This document shows positions 1 through 5,533 of a stretch of DNA of 21,650 nt, piece after piece. The notes under the pieces are model-generated. The model was not told the origin of the DNA. It was given only the letters and a program-made list of their open reading frames with translations, and ran no database searches. This stretch comes from Rickettsiales bacterium (lineage in GTDB: Bacteria > Pseudomonadota > Alphaproteobacteria > Rs-D84): positions 1-21,650 of the forward strand of contig JAISSM010000012.1 in the NCBI GenBank assembly GCA_031273075.1, written 5' to 3'. Numbering within the stretch: the first letter of the stretch is position 1; every line of letters begins with the position of its first letter. Made by a program: the position numbers and the translations under genes.

Positions 1-6
1 AAGCAA

Positions 7-669
7 ATGAACGTAAAAATCGAAGACTCTTGGAAAAGCGCGCTGGCGGATGAATGGGACAAGCCGTATTTTAAGACGTTGACGGATTTCGTCAGGGCGG
101 AATATATGTCCGGACAGAAAATATATCCGTCGCCGAAAGACATATTCGCCGCGTTTGATCTTTGCCCGCTGGAAAAAACCAAGGTCGTTATCGTGGGCCA
201 GGACCCGTACCATAATCCGGGCCAGGCGCACGGACTTTGTTTTTCGGTCCCGGAAAATACCATGCCGCCGCCGAGTTTGATCAATATATATAAAGAGATG
301 GAAAGCGACTTGGGGCGCCCGTCGAAAACGAGGGGGGACTTGACCGAATGGGCGAAACAGGGGGTGCTGCTTTTGAACAGCACATTGACGGTTCGGGCGT
401 TCGCCGCGGCGTCGCACGCGAACAAGGGATGGGAGAAGTTTACGGACGCGGTGATAAAAACTTTGTCCGCGAAGAAAGGGCTGGCGTATATTTTGTGGGG
501 AAGTTATGCTCAGCAAAAATGCGCGTTCATAAACGCGGATGAAAATCTGATTTTGAAATCGGCGCACCCGTCGCCGCTGTCAGCATCGAGGGGATTTTTC
601 GGCAACCGGCATTTTTCCAAAACGAACGAATACCTGATAAGCCACAACCAAACCCCGATAGATTGGTAA
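7..669 (+). CDS. ung: Uracil-DNA glycosylase, family 1
   Basis: Removes uracil from DNA by cleaving the N-glycosidic bond, the first step of base-excision repair, in the cytoplasm. The 220-residue length is normal for family 1. The water-activating motif GQDPYH is at residues 64-69 with catalytic Asp66. LLLNSTLTVR lies at about 121-130, SHANKGWE follows at about 136-143, and the minor-groove intercalation motif HPSPLS begins at His187. The usual LTVR-x-G-x-A-x-SH stretch reads AFAAASH here, a mild variant. The ATG at 7 gives a complete N-terminus, but only six bases precede it, so its promoter and RBS cannot be judged. It converges on ftsI across about 300 non-coding bases. The identification is secure. 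Confidence 0.97.
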   Translation: MNVKIEDSWKSALADEWDKPYFKTLTDFVRAEYMSGQKIYPSPKDIFAAFDLCPLEKTKVVIVGQDPYHNPGQAHGLCFSVPENTMPPPSLINIYKEMESDLGRPSKTRGDLTEWAKQGVLLLNSTLTVRAFAAASHANKGWEKFTDAVIKTLSAKKGLAYILWGSYAQQKCAFINADENLILKSAHPSPLSASRGFFGNRHFSKTNEYLISHNQTPIDW

Positions 670-689
670 AAAGTCTCCCCCTGCAGAGC

Positions 690-932
690 CAAAGTTCCCC
701 TCCATCGGAGGGGTGGCCCGAAGGGCCGGGGTGGTTCACAAAAAACAACTTCGTTGTTTTTTGTCATTCCCGCGAAGGCAGGAATAGGGTCCCATAAAGC
801 ACGCGGGGCAACGCCCCGCGACAATCATTGTTAATTGCCTGCCACCCGAAGCCTTGGCGAAGGGTGGTTCATTGTTAATTGTTAACTGCATTTATACCTG
901 GATATCCCGCATCCATGCGGCATATGGATGCG
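690..932. repeat. Mosaic of palindromic repeats between ung and ftsI
   Basis: The gap between the convergent ung and ftsI (670-969) holds no credible gene but many inverted repeats. They are CCCCTCC/GGAGGGG at 697-713, GGCCC/GGGCC at 715-727, a 12-bp perfect hairpin at 738-764, ATTCCCGC/GCAGGAAT at 766-785 (one mismatch), CGCGGGGC/GCCCCGCG at 802-820, CCACCC/GGGTGG at 842-867 with an inner GCC/GGC, and CGCATCCAT/ATGGATGCG at 908-932. TTGTTAA heptamers occur at 828-834 and 872-885. These look like small dispersed intergenic elements inserted next to each other, some possibly ending transcription from both sides. That they are dispersed in the genome is inference. Confidence 0.75.
738..764. terminator. 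Possible bidirectional terminator hairpin between ung and ftsI
   Basis: A perfect 12-bp stem with a TTC loop (750-752) whose arms contain six A and six T, so either strand gives a hairpin with a U-run inside its 3' arm. The position between convergent ung (ends 669) and ftsI (ends 970) suits a bidirectional terminator. The stem is AT-rich and the U-run is part of the stem, so it is weaker than the one at 5385-5413. Confidence 0.4.
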
Positions 933-969
933 AAAATGCATAGGCCCTATTTCACATGAAATATACGCT

Positions 970-2547
970 CTACAACAGCGGGATTACCGCGTCTATGATT
1001 TTTCCGGACACGGGAACGGCGTTATAGGCGGCGGTCCTGGGAACGCTTTCCGGCTCGTCCAATAATATCAGCATGGACCACTTCGGCGCCTCTATTGGGA
1101 ACGCGGCGAAGAACGCGGTTATGTTTTTATCGTCGCTGTATTTTCCGCCGATCGGTTTTTGCGCGGTGGACGTCTTTCCGCCGATGTTTATGCCGTGCAC
1201 CTGTATCGCGGCCGCCCGTCCGGAAACGTCCATGACTTTAAGCATGATGACGCGAAGCTGTTCGGAAACTTCCTTGGAGGCGATCTGGCGCGTGGCGGGC
1301 ACGAAGTCCCTTTTGTAAATCGTGGGCATTATGTATTTGCCGTCGTTCGCGATGGCGTTCGCGGCCAGAAACGCGTGAAGCGGCGTGACGGCGACGCCGT
1401 GCCCGAACGCCCACCTGCTTCGGTCGGTCGCGGTTTTGCTTTGCGGAAACAGAGGCCGCGCGGTCCGGCCGAAATTCGTGTCGATGGGCCGGTCGAAATA
1501 AAGTTCCCGGAAAAATTCCGACTGGGCCGCCTCGGGAAGGGACAGGGCCATTTGCGCGGACCCGCGGTTGCTTGAGTATTGCATGATCTGCTCCACGTTC
1601 AGATTTTTTGCGGGCGGCTTGAATCCGCGGGCCTCCGATATGGCGCGGCCGGAGACGTAAAAGGGATCGGCGACGTTGAATGTTTTGGAAAGGGGGATGC
1701 CGTGGGACAAGGCAAGGGCGGTGTTGAAGATCTTGAAAATGCTTCCCATTTCGAAATTATGGCGGAGAAGGCCGAAATCGCGCGCCTCGATCGGATAGGC
1801 CGAAATGTTTTCCGGATCGAAATCGGGAAGGTTCACGGCGGCGAGCACCTCGCCCGTCCGCGCGTTCATAAGGATTCCCATCGCGGCCTTCGCCCGGTAT
1901 TCTTTCATGGCGATGTTAAGATGATCCCGCATGATGGATTGGATCCTCGCGTCGACCGAAAGGGCGAGCGGTTCTTTGACGCTTTTCAGTTTTTCATCCG
2001 CGATAAGTTCCATACCCTCGATCCCGTCGCCGTCCTTGTTCACGAACCCGACGATGTGCGACGCAAGGTTGTGTTTCGGATATTCGCGGACTTGTTTTTG
2101 AACGACTGAGATGCCCTTTATTTTTTCCATGCGGATAATGTCCGCCGTGTCGCGTCCGATGTTTTTTTTAAGCTCTATGCGCCCTTTGCCGGTTTCGATT
2201 TTTTCCAAAACCTCCGAAACCGATATCTCCGGGAACATGGAGTGCGCGAATGCGGCCGCCTTGTCGGGGTCGGATACCTGCCGCGCGTTCATGACCAGAT
2301 CGAACGAATAGGTGTTTTTCGCAAGGATCTCGCCGTTCCTATCGACGATATCCGCGCGGTCCGTCTTCGCCGCCGCAAGGGCGACGGCGCGGTTTCTTCC
2401 CCCGCCGACAAGCCCGAGGTGCAGGGTGTAAAGCCCCAGGACCGCGAACACCGGGAAAACGATTGCGGGAACGAAAATCTGGCGAAGGCCCGGGCTTCGT
2501 TTGCCCGTCCTTAAATCCCCCAAAATATCGACGCCAAGCGATGCCAT
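970..2547 (-). CDS. ftsI: Septal peptidoglycan transpeptidase (FtsI/PBP3-like, class B PBP)
   Basis: A class B penicillin-binding protein that cross-links septal peptidoglycan with FtsW. It has 525 residues: a short cytoplasmic tail, one membrane segment at about 24-46, a PBP dimerisation domain at about 60-195 and a transpeptidase domain at about 200-525. The SxxK motif is S269-I-F-K272 with the acylated Ser269, and SxN is S325-S326-N327. The third motif, normally KTG, reads KTS (458-460), which is unusual. Its ATG overlaps the ftsL stop in TAATG, as in translationally coupled ftsL-ftsI pairs of division clusters, but murE does not follow: the operon ends here. It could be another class B PBP, but the upstream FtsL-like gene favours FtsI. 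Confidence 0.93.
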   Translation of the reverse strand: MASLGVDILGDLRTGKRSPGLRQIFVPAIVFPVFAVLGLYTLHLGLVGGGRNRAVALAAAKTDRADIVDRNGEILAKNTYSFDLVMNARQVSDPDKAAAFAHSMFPEISVSEVLEKIETGKGRIELKKNIGRDTADIIRMEKIKGISVVQKQVREYPKHNLASHIVGFVNKDGDGIEGMELIADEKLKSVKEPLALSVDARIQSIMRDHLNIAMKEYRAKAAMGILMNARTGEVLAAVNLPDFDPENISAYPIEARDFGLLRHNFEMGSIFKIFNTALALSHGIPLSKTFNVADPFYVSGRAISEARGFKPPAKNLNVEQIMQYSSNRGSAQMALSLPEAAQSEFFRELYFDRPIDTNFGRTARPLFPQSKTATDRSRWAFGHGVAVTPLHAFLAANAIANDGKYIMPTIYKRDFVPATRQIASKEVSEQLRVIMLKVMDVSGRAAAIQVHGINIGGKTSTAQKPIGGKYSDDKNITAFFAAFPIEAPKWSMLILLDEPESVPRTAAYNAVPVSGKIIDAVIPLL

Positions 2548-2825
2548 TATTTCAAATCGCCCGTTGTGATCGCGCGCCCCGTCCCTATGGTTTTGTATGT
2601 TGGGAAAATCCGGACGGCCGCCGCGCGAAGTTTTTCCGGCTGGGCCATTGCGGCGAGGCCGACCGTCGCGTTCGCCAGATCCTGTTCGAGCAGAACGACC
2701 TCTTTGCTTTTCTCTTTAAGTTTTTTGTCGTCCGTGTCGAACATCGCGTGAAACACCGCGACCGAAAGCGCGGTGATCAGAAAAAATCGGATCGCAAATG
2801 AAAAAAAATCGTCGTCGCTTCGCAT
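2547..2825 (-). CDS. ftsL: FtsL-like cell-division protein
   Basis: A 92-residue bitopic protein with an acidic N-terminus, one hydrophobic segment at about 8-27, then a charged helical stretch (about 31-60) able to form a short coiled coil, and a small C-terminal tail. Size, topology and position directly before ftsI match FtsL, which forms the FtsQLB complex that activates FtsWI. FtsL sequences diverge quickly, so the assignment rests on architecture and synteny more than on residues. It starts 12 nt after sufE with no Shine-Dalgarno visible, and its TAA stop shares a base with the ftsI ATG. Confidence 0.7.
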   Translation of the reverse strand: MRSDDDFFSFAIRFFLITALSVAVFHAMFDTDDKKLKEKSKEVVLLEQDLANATVGLAAMAQPEKLRAAAVRIFPTYKTIGTGRAITTGDLK

Positions 2826-2837
2826 GGTTTGATTCTA

Positions 2838-3179
2838 TCACAATGTTTTAAGATATTCAATCATGGACGCGGTTCCGGTAAGACGCGCCGCGCCGAGGTT
2901 GAGATTGAGTTTCCCGAATTCGGAAAAATCCGAACGCTCTTCTGCGATCGAAAGCAAAACCGCGACGATGCCGCGAACCAAAGCGGAATCGGCGGCGCCG
3001 TAAAATTTCCCGAATTTGTCCCGAAAAATCTCGACCCTGCTTGCGCAGCCTTTGATTTCGATCCCCGTTTCCCCGGCCGGTATGGGCGGCAAAGTCTTCC
3101 CAATATCCATAAGCACTTCCAACTTAATCGCCGGATCATCAATCCCGGTCAATAAAGATTTTATCTCTTCAAAACCCAT
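2838..3179 (-). CDS. sufE: SufE-family sulfur acceptor
   Basis: A 113-residue SufE-like protein that takes persulfide sulfur from a cysteine desulfurase and stimulates it. Seen: the N-terminal helix ending in KLEVLMDIGK-x-LPPIP, the active-site segment KGCASRV with acceptor Cys45, and the AADSALVRG helix at about 62-70, all family hallmarks. It is slightly shorter than typical SufE (about 138). The ATG at 3179 is chosen because the SufE fold begins there. The frame stays open further upstream, but that part is encoded by a TTGTTAA heptamer repeat (3179-3206). No Shine-Dalgarno is visible in the repeat, so translation probably depends on coupling with sufT, which ends at 3211. Confidence 0.92.
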   Translation of the reverse strand: MGFEEIKSLLTGIDDPAIKLEVLMDIGKTLPPIPAGETGIEIKGCASRVEIFRDKFGKFYGAADSALVRGIVAVLLSIAEERSDFSEFGKLNLNLGAARLTGTASMIEYLKTL

Positions 3180-3206
3180 TGTTAATTGTTCATTGTTAAT
3201 TGTTAA
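3179..3206 (-). repeat. Four TTGTTAA-type heptamers at the sufT-sufE junction
   Basis: Read on the plus strand: TTGTTAA, TTGTTCA, TTGTTAA, TTGTTAA, exactly four 7-bp units, ending in CTGC. The first unit touches the first base of the sufE ATG. A 22-bp tract at 3189-3210 is identical to 868-889 in the ung-ftsI gap. It fills most of the junction and leaves no ribosome-binding site. Confidence 0.85.
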
Positions 3207-3210
3207 CTGC

Positions 3211-3543
3211 CTACCACCCCGTCCCCACAAGGTCCAGCTCCACCTTCGCGGCTTCGGACATTTTTGATATGTCCCACGCCGGTTCCCAAACCAGATTTAT
3301 TTCTACGTCTTCGACCTTTGGGATTTCCATTATCTTGGCGCGCGCGGAATCCATAATGTCCTCGGCCATGGGACATGTCGGCGAAGTCATAGTTATATCC
3401 AGCGAAACGCGCCATGTGATATTCGACGCGTCCGATGTGACTTTTTCCAGTGCTATACCGTACACCAGCCCCAGGTCCCAAATGTTTACCGGAACTTCCG
3501 GATCCATGACGGTTTTCAAAGCGTCGATGATTTTATCTTTCAT
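3211..3543 (-). CDS. sufT: SufT / MIP18-family (DUF59) Fe-S assembly protein
   Basis: A 110-residue single-domain MIP18/DUF59 protein, related to SufT and PaaD, that assists maturation or delivery of Fe-S clusters. Seen: DPEVPVNIWDLGLVYGI from residue 14, TMTSPTCPMAEDI with the conserved Cys57, and a C-terminal VWEPAWD-x-SKMSEAAK block, the family signature. The start at 3543 overlaps the end of sufS by 11 nt, which implies tight coupling. Placement between sufS and sufE supports a role in Suf-type assembly. A PaaD-like role is unlikely here because no phenylacetate genes are nearby. Confidence 0.92.
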   Translation of the reverse strand: MKDKIIDALKTVMDPEVPVNIWDLGLVYGIALEKVTSDASNITWRVSLDITMTSPTCPMAEDIMDSARAKIMEIPKVEDVEINLVWEPAWDISKMSEAAKVELDLVGTGW

Positions 3544-4558
3544 CCGTTATATCGTTTATTATTTCGACGGCCTTCGAAACTTCCTCTTCCGTGTTCCACG
3601 GCCCCGGACTTATGCGGCACGACCCCGGAATTTTCAAAAGATTATGGATCCACGACGCGCACATGTTCCCGACGCGGATGCACGCGCCGCGCGCGCCCAT
3701 GATCGTTCCGAAATCCAAATGATGCATCCCGTCCACCGTGAATGACAAGAGGTGCGAGTCGTCCGGGCTTATGAATTTCAAGCGCGGATTTTTTTCCAAT
3801 CCCGCGCGCAGCTTTTTAATAAGCGCCGCGGACTTGTCGTAATTGGCCGTCAATTCTTTTATCGCCGCGCGAAGCCCCGCGATCTGCGTAAGGGGCAGGG
3901 TGCCGGCCTCGAACTTGGCCGCGCCCGCGGCGTTGTGCATCCCGCCGCCGAAGTTCACGGGCTCGGCCGGATTTTTCTGATACAGAACGCCGAGTCCGGT
4001 GTCCGCGCCGATTTTATGTCCCGAGAAAACCAGATAGTCTATATTGTCCCGGGCGACGTCGACTTTTTCATAAACTATGTATTGGCTTGCGTCGACGATG
4101 GTGATAAGCCCCGGGTTTGGAATTTTTTGTTTTGTCCCCATGACGTTCGACATGGCCGTTATGACGATCGCGTCCGCCTTGATGTTCTTTATTTTATCCC
4201 AGTCGTAATCAAGATTTGCCGTCAGGGGCGCGACGACGGTCTTGCAGTGCTTTTCGAACGGAAGACGGGCGGAATGATGGTCGATGTCGCTTACGATCAC
4301 GGTCTTGCCGGCAAGCGTCCGCGCGATCCGGTTAAGCCCGTCGGTCGCGTTGGACGTCCATATGATCTGATCGCTCTCTTTCGCGCCGATGAAATCGGCA
4401 ACCGCCTTCCGCGTCTCATTGACCATGTCGTCGACCCGCCCCGCGCGCGCGCATACGCCGCGCCCCGCGTTCGCGTAATGATTGGACAAAAAGTCGACTT
4501 CGGCTTCTATCACGCTTTCGGGTTTAAGCGCGCTCGCGGCCGCGTCCATGTATATCAT
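3533..4558 (-). CDS. sufS: SufS-like cysteine desulfurase (PLP, class V aminotransferase fold)
   Basis: Converts cysteine to alanine and passes the sulfur as a persulfide to SufE. Seen in the 341-residue product: an N-terminal MDAAAS-A-LKP (SufS LDNAAT-x-QKP), HH at 94-95, the PLP-phosphate and ring-stacking region with Asp156, the Schiff-base lysine in SGHK at 182, FEAGT at 216-220, and catalytic Cys300 in GNMCA. It is about 60 residues shorter than usual SufS, with compact loops but all catalytic residues. The ATG at 4558 is preceded by AGGA 8 nt upstream. A TTG at 4585 would add nine residues but lies close to the -10 and has no RBS. No sufBCD scaffold genes are in the window. Confidence 0.92.
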   Translation of the reverse strand: MIYMDAAASALKPESVIEAEVDFLSNHYANAGRGVCARAGRVDDMVNETRKAVADFIGAKESDQIIWTSNATDGLNRIARTLAGKTVIVSDIDHHSARLPFEKHCKTVVAPLTANLDYDWDKIKNIKADAIVITAMSNVMGTKQKIPNPGLITIVDASQYIVYEKVDVARDNIDYLVFSGHKIGADTGLGVLYQKNPAEPVNFGGGMHNAAGAAKFEAGTLPLTQIAGLRAAIKELTANYDKSAALIKKLRAGLEKNPRLKFISPDDSHLLSFTVDGMHHLDFGTIMGARGACIRVGNMCASWIHNLLKIPGSCRISPGPWNTEEEVSKAVEIINDITDER

Positions 4559-4578
4559 CCGGGCGTTCCTAAATTTAT

Positions 4579-4607
4579 TTGACAATCAAATATATCCGTA
4601 TTATATT
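4579..4607 (+). promoter_or_regulatory. Sigma-70-type promoter of the thioredoxin-dksA operon
   Basis: TTGACA (4579-4584), a 17-bp spacer, TATATT (4602-4607). The -35 is a perfect consensus match. The expected start is near 4614, leaving a leader of about 42 nt with GGAGAA ahead of the GTG start. Confidence 0.8.
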
Positions 4608-4628
4608 GCATGTCCAACCGCGTTTCAA
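4600..4628 (-). promoter_or_regulatory. Sigma-70-type promoter of the suf-fts operon
   Basis: On the minus strand TTGAAA (4628-4623), a 17-bp spacer, then TATAAT (4605-4600). The expected start is near 4593, giving a leader of about 35 nt before sufS. Its -10 overlaps the -10 of the divergent thioredoxin promoter. Confidence 0.75.
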
Positions 4629-4655
4629 TAGCAAAAGCATATTGGAGAATAGATC

Positions 4656-4964
4656 GTGACCCATCTGTCGGATTCGAATTTTCAAGAGTTTATAAAAGAG
4701 GGCGTCGTCATTGTGGACTTTTGGGCGGAGTGGTGCGCCCCGTGCCGCGCGTTCGGGCCGATATTCGAGGCCGCCGAAAAAGATCATCCGGATATCAAAT
4801 TCGCAAAATTCGAGATCACCGACGCGAACAGGGAGGCGCCGGTCGAATGCGGAGTCCGCTCCATCCCGGCGACGGTCGCGTTCAAGGGCGGGGAAATGCT
4901 TAAGCTTCAAACGGGGTTGATGGACGAGGGGATGTTGGCGGATTGGATAAAGGACCTGTCATGA
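4656..4964 (+). CDS. trxA: Thioredoxin
   Basis: A 102-residue single-domain thioredoxin, a cytoplasmic disulfide reductase. The active site is WCAPC (Cys27, Cys30), with Ala where E. coli TrxA has Gly. Buried Asp21 and the cis-proline loop SIPAT with Pro71 are present. There is no signal peptide, so it acts in the cytoplasm. It starts at GTG 4656, supported by GGAGAA seven bases upstream. Its stop overlaps the next start in ATGA, so the DksA-like protein is translationally coupled. It is divergent from the cysteine desulfurase operon, which fits shared redox or sulfur control. Which thioredoxin paralogue this is in the genome cannot be told. Confidence 0.93.
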   Translation: MTHLSDSNFQEFIKEGVVIVDFWAEWCAPCRAFGPIFEAAEKDHPDIKFAKFEITDANREAPVECGVRSIPATVAFKGGEMLKLQTGLMDEGMLADWIKDLS

Positions 4965-5386
4965 CGGTTAAAAAAGATTACAAGACCCTGTCTCTTCCGG
5001 ATAAATATATCCCGAAGAAAACGGAAAAGTACATGTGCCTTGAACACAAGGCGTATTTCTATCAATTGCTTGTCGCGCAAAAACAAGAGCTTGAGCGCGA
5101 GGTGGTGGAAATAGAGGAAGAGCCGCCGTTGGGTCACAACATTTCCGCCGCGGGCGCGATGGACGAAGGCGACGCCGCGACTCTGTCGATAGAGGCCGAT
5201 CTTCGGATAAAGATACAGGAGCGCGACATGGCTGCGCTTCGGCAGGTGGACGCCGCGCTTGAAAGATTGGAGGACGGAACGTACGGATATTCTTTGATTT
5301 CCGGCGAAGAGATCGGATTAAAGCGCCTTATGGTAAGGCCGGTCGCGACCGTGACCGCGGAAGAAAAATCGGAAAACGAAAGATAA
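4961..5386 (+). CDS. dksA: DksA/TraR-family transcription regulator lacking the zinc-finger cysteines
   Basis: A 141-residue DksA-family protein that would bind the RNA polymerase secondary channel and adjust initiation, normally with ppGpp. Seen: an N-terminal EKYM-x-LEHKAYF segment, a long coiled coil with the tip motif DEGDAA (68-73, the DxxDxA motif), then DGTYGY-S-LISGEEIGLKRL. Canonical DksA has four zinc cysteines in the C-terminal globule. Here none remain: GYC reads GYS, and the C-terminal cysteines are absent. The only Cys (26) is N-terminal. Cysteine-poor DksA proteins are known in alphaproteobacteria and as DksA2-type paralogues. The ATG at 4961 overlaps the trxA stop; an in-frame ATG at 4943 lies inside trxA and is less likely. 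Confidence 0.9.
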   Translation: MTVKKDYKTLSLPDKYIPKKTEKYMCLEHKAYFYQLLVAQKQELEREVVEIEEEPPLGHNISAAGAMDEGDAATLSIEADLRIKIQERDMAALRQVDAALERLEDGTYGYSLISGEEIGLKRLMVRPVATVTAEEKSENER

Positions 5387-5413
5387 AAATCCCGCCTTCG
5401 GCGGGATTTTTTT
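5385..5413 (+). terminator. Intrinsic terminator after the trxA-dksA operon
   Basis: The stem AAAAATCCCGCC / GGCGGGATTTTT with a TTC loop and a seven-T run (5407-5413) begins inside the dksA stop codon. Because the 5' arm starts with an A-run it would also work on the minus strand, so it may also stop uvrB transcripts. Confidence 0.92.
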
Positions 5414-5415
5414 AA

Positions 5416-5533
5416 TGAAGAATGAAGAATTAAGAATGAAGAAAGAAATAAGAAATAATAATTAAGAAAGTTTTTAAGCACGCGGCGCAGGCAAAGCGAC
5501 GTCCATTCTTCATTCTTAATTCTTCAATCTTCA
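5416..5533. repeat. Inverted pair of heptamer-repeat arms between dksA and uvrB
   Basis: The left arm 5416-5443 is four 7-bp units (TGAAGAA, TGAAGAA, TTAAGAA, TGAAGAA). The right arm 5506-5533 is the reverse complement of these with one mismatch. About 62 bp lie between. Together they could form a 28-bp hairpin. The right arm supplies the uvrB stop codon (5531-5533). The TTCTTCA unit is the same as in the SNase signal-peptide repeat at 18073-18100. Confidence 0.85.

Noticed and set aside
510..824. Minus-strand frame encoding IPAFAGMT- and PPRPFGPPLRW-like peptides in the ung-ftsI gap
   Set aside because: These peptides are translations of palindromic repeats, overlapping ung; no real protein is indicated.
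5416..5533. CRISPR-like array
   Set aside because: Units are 7 bp, contiguous and inverted, with no unique spacers and no cas genes.
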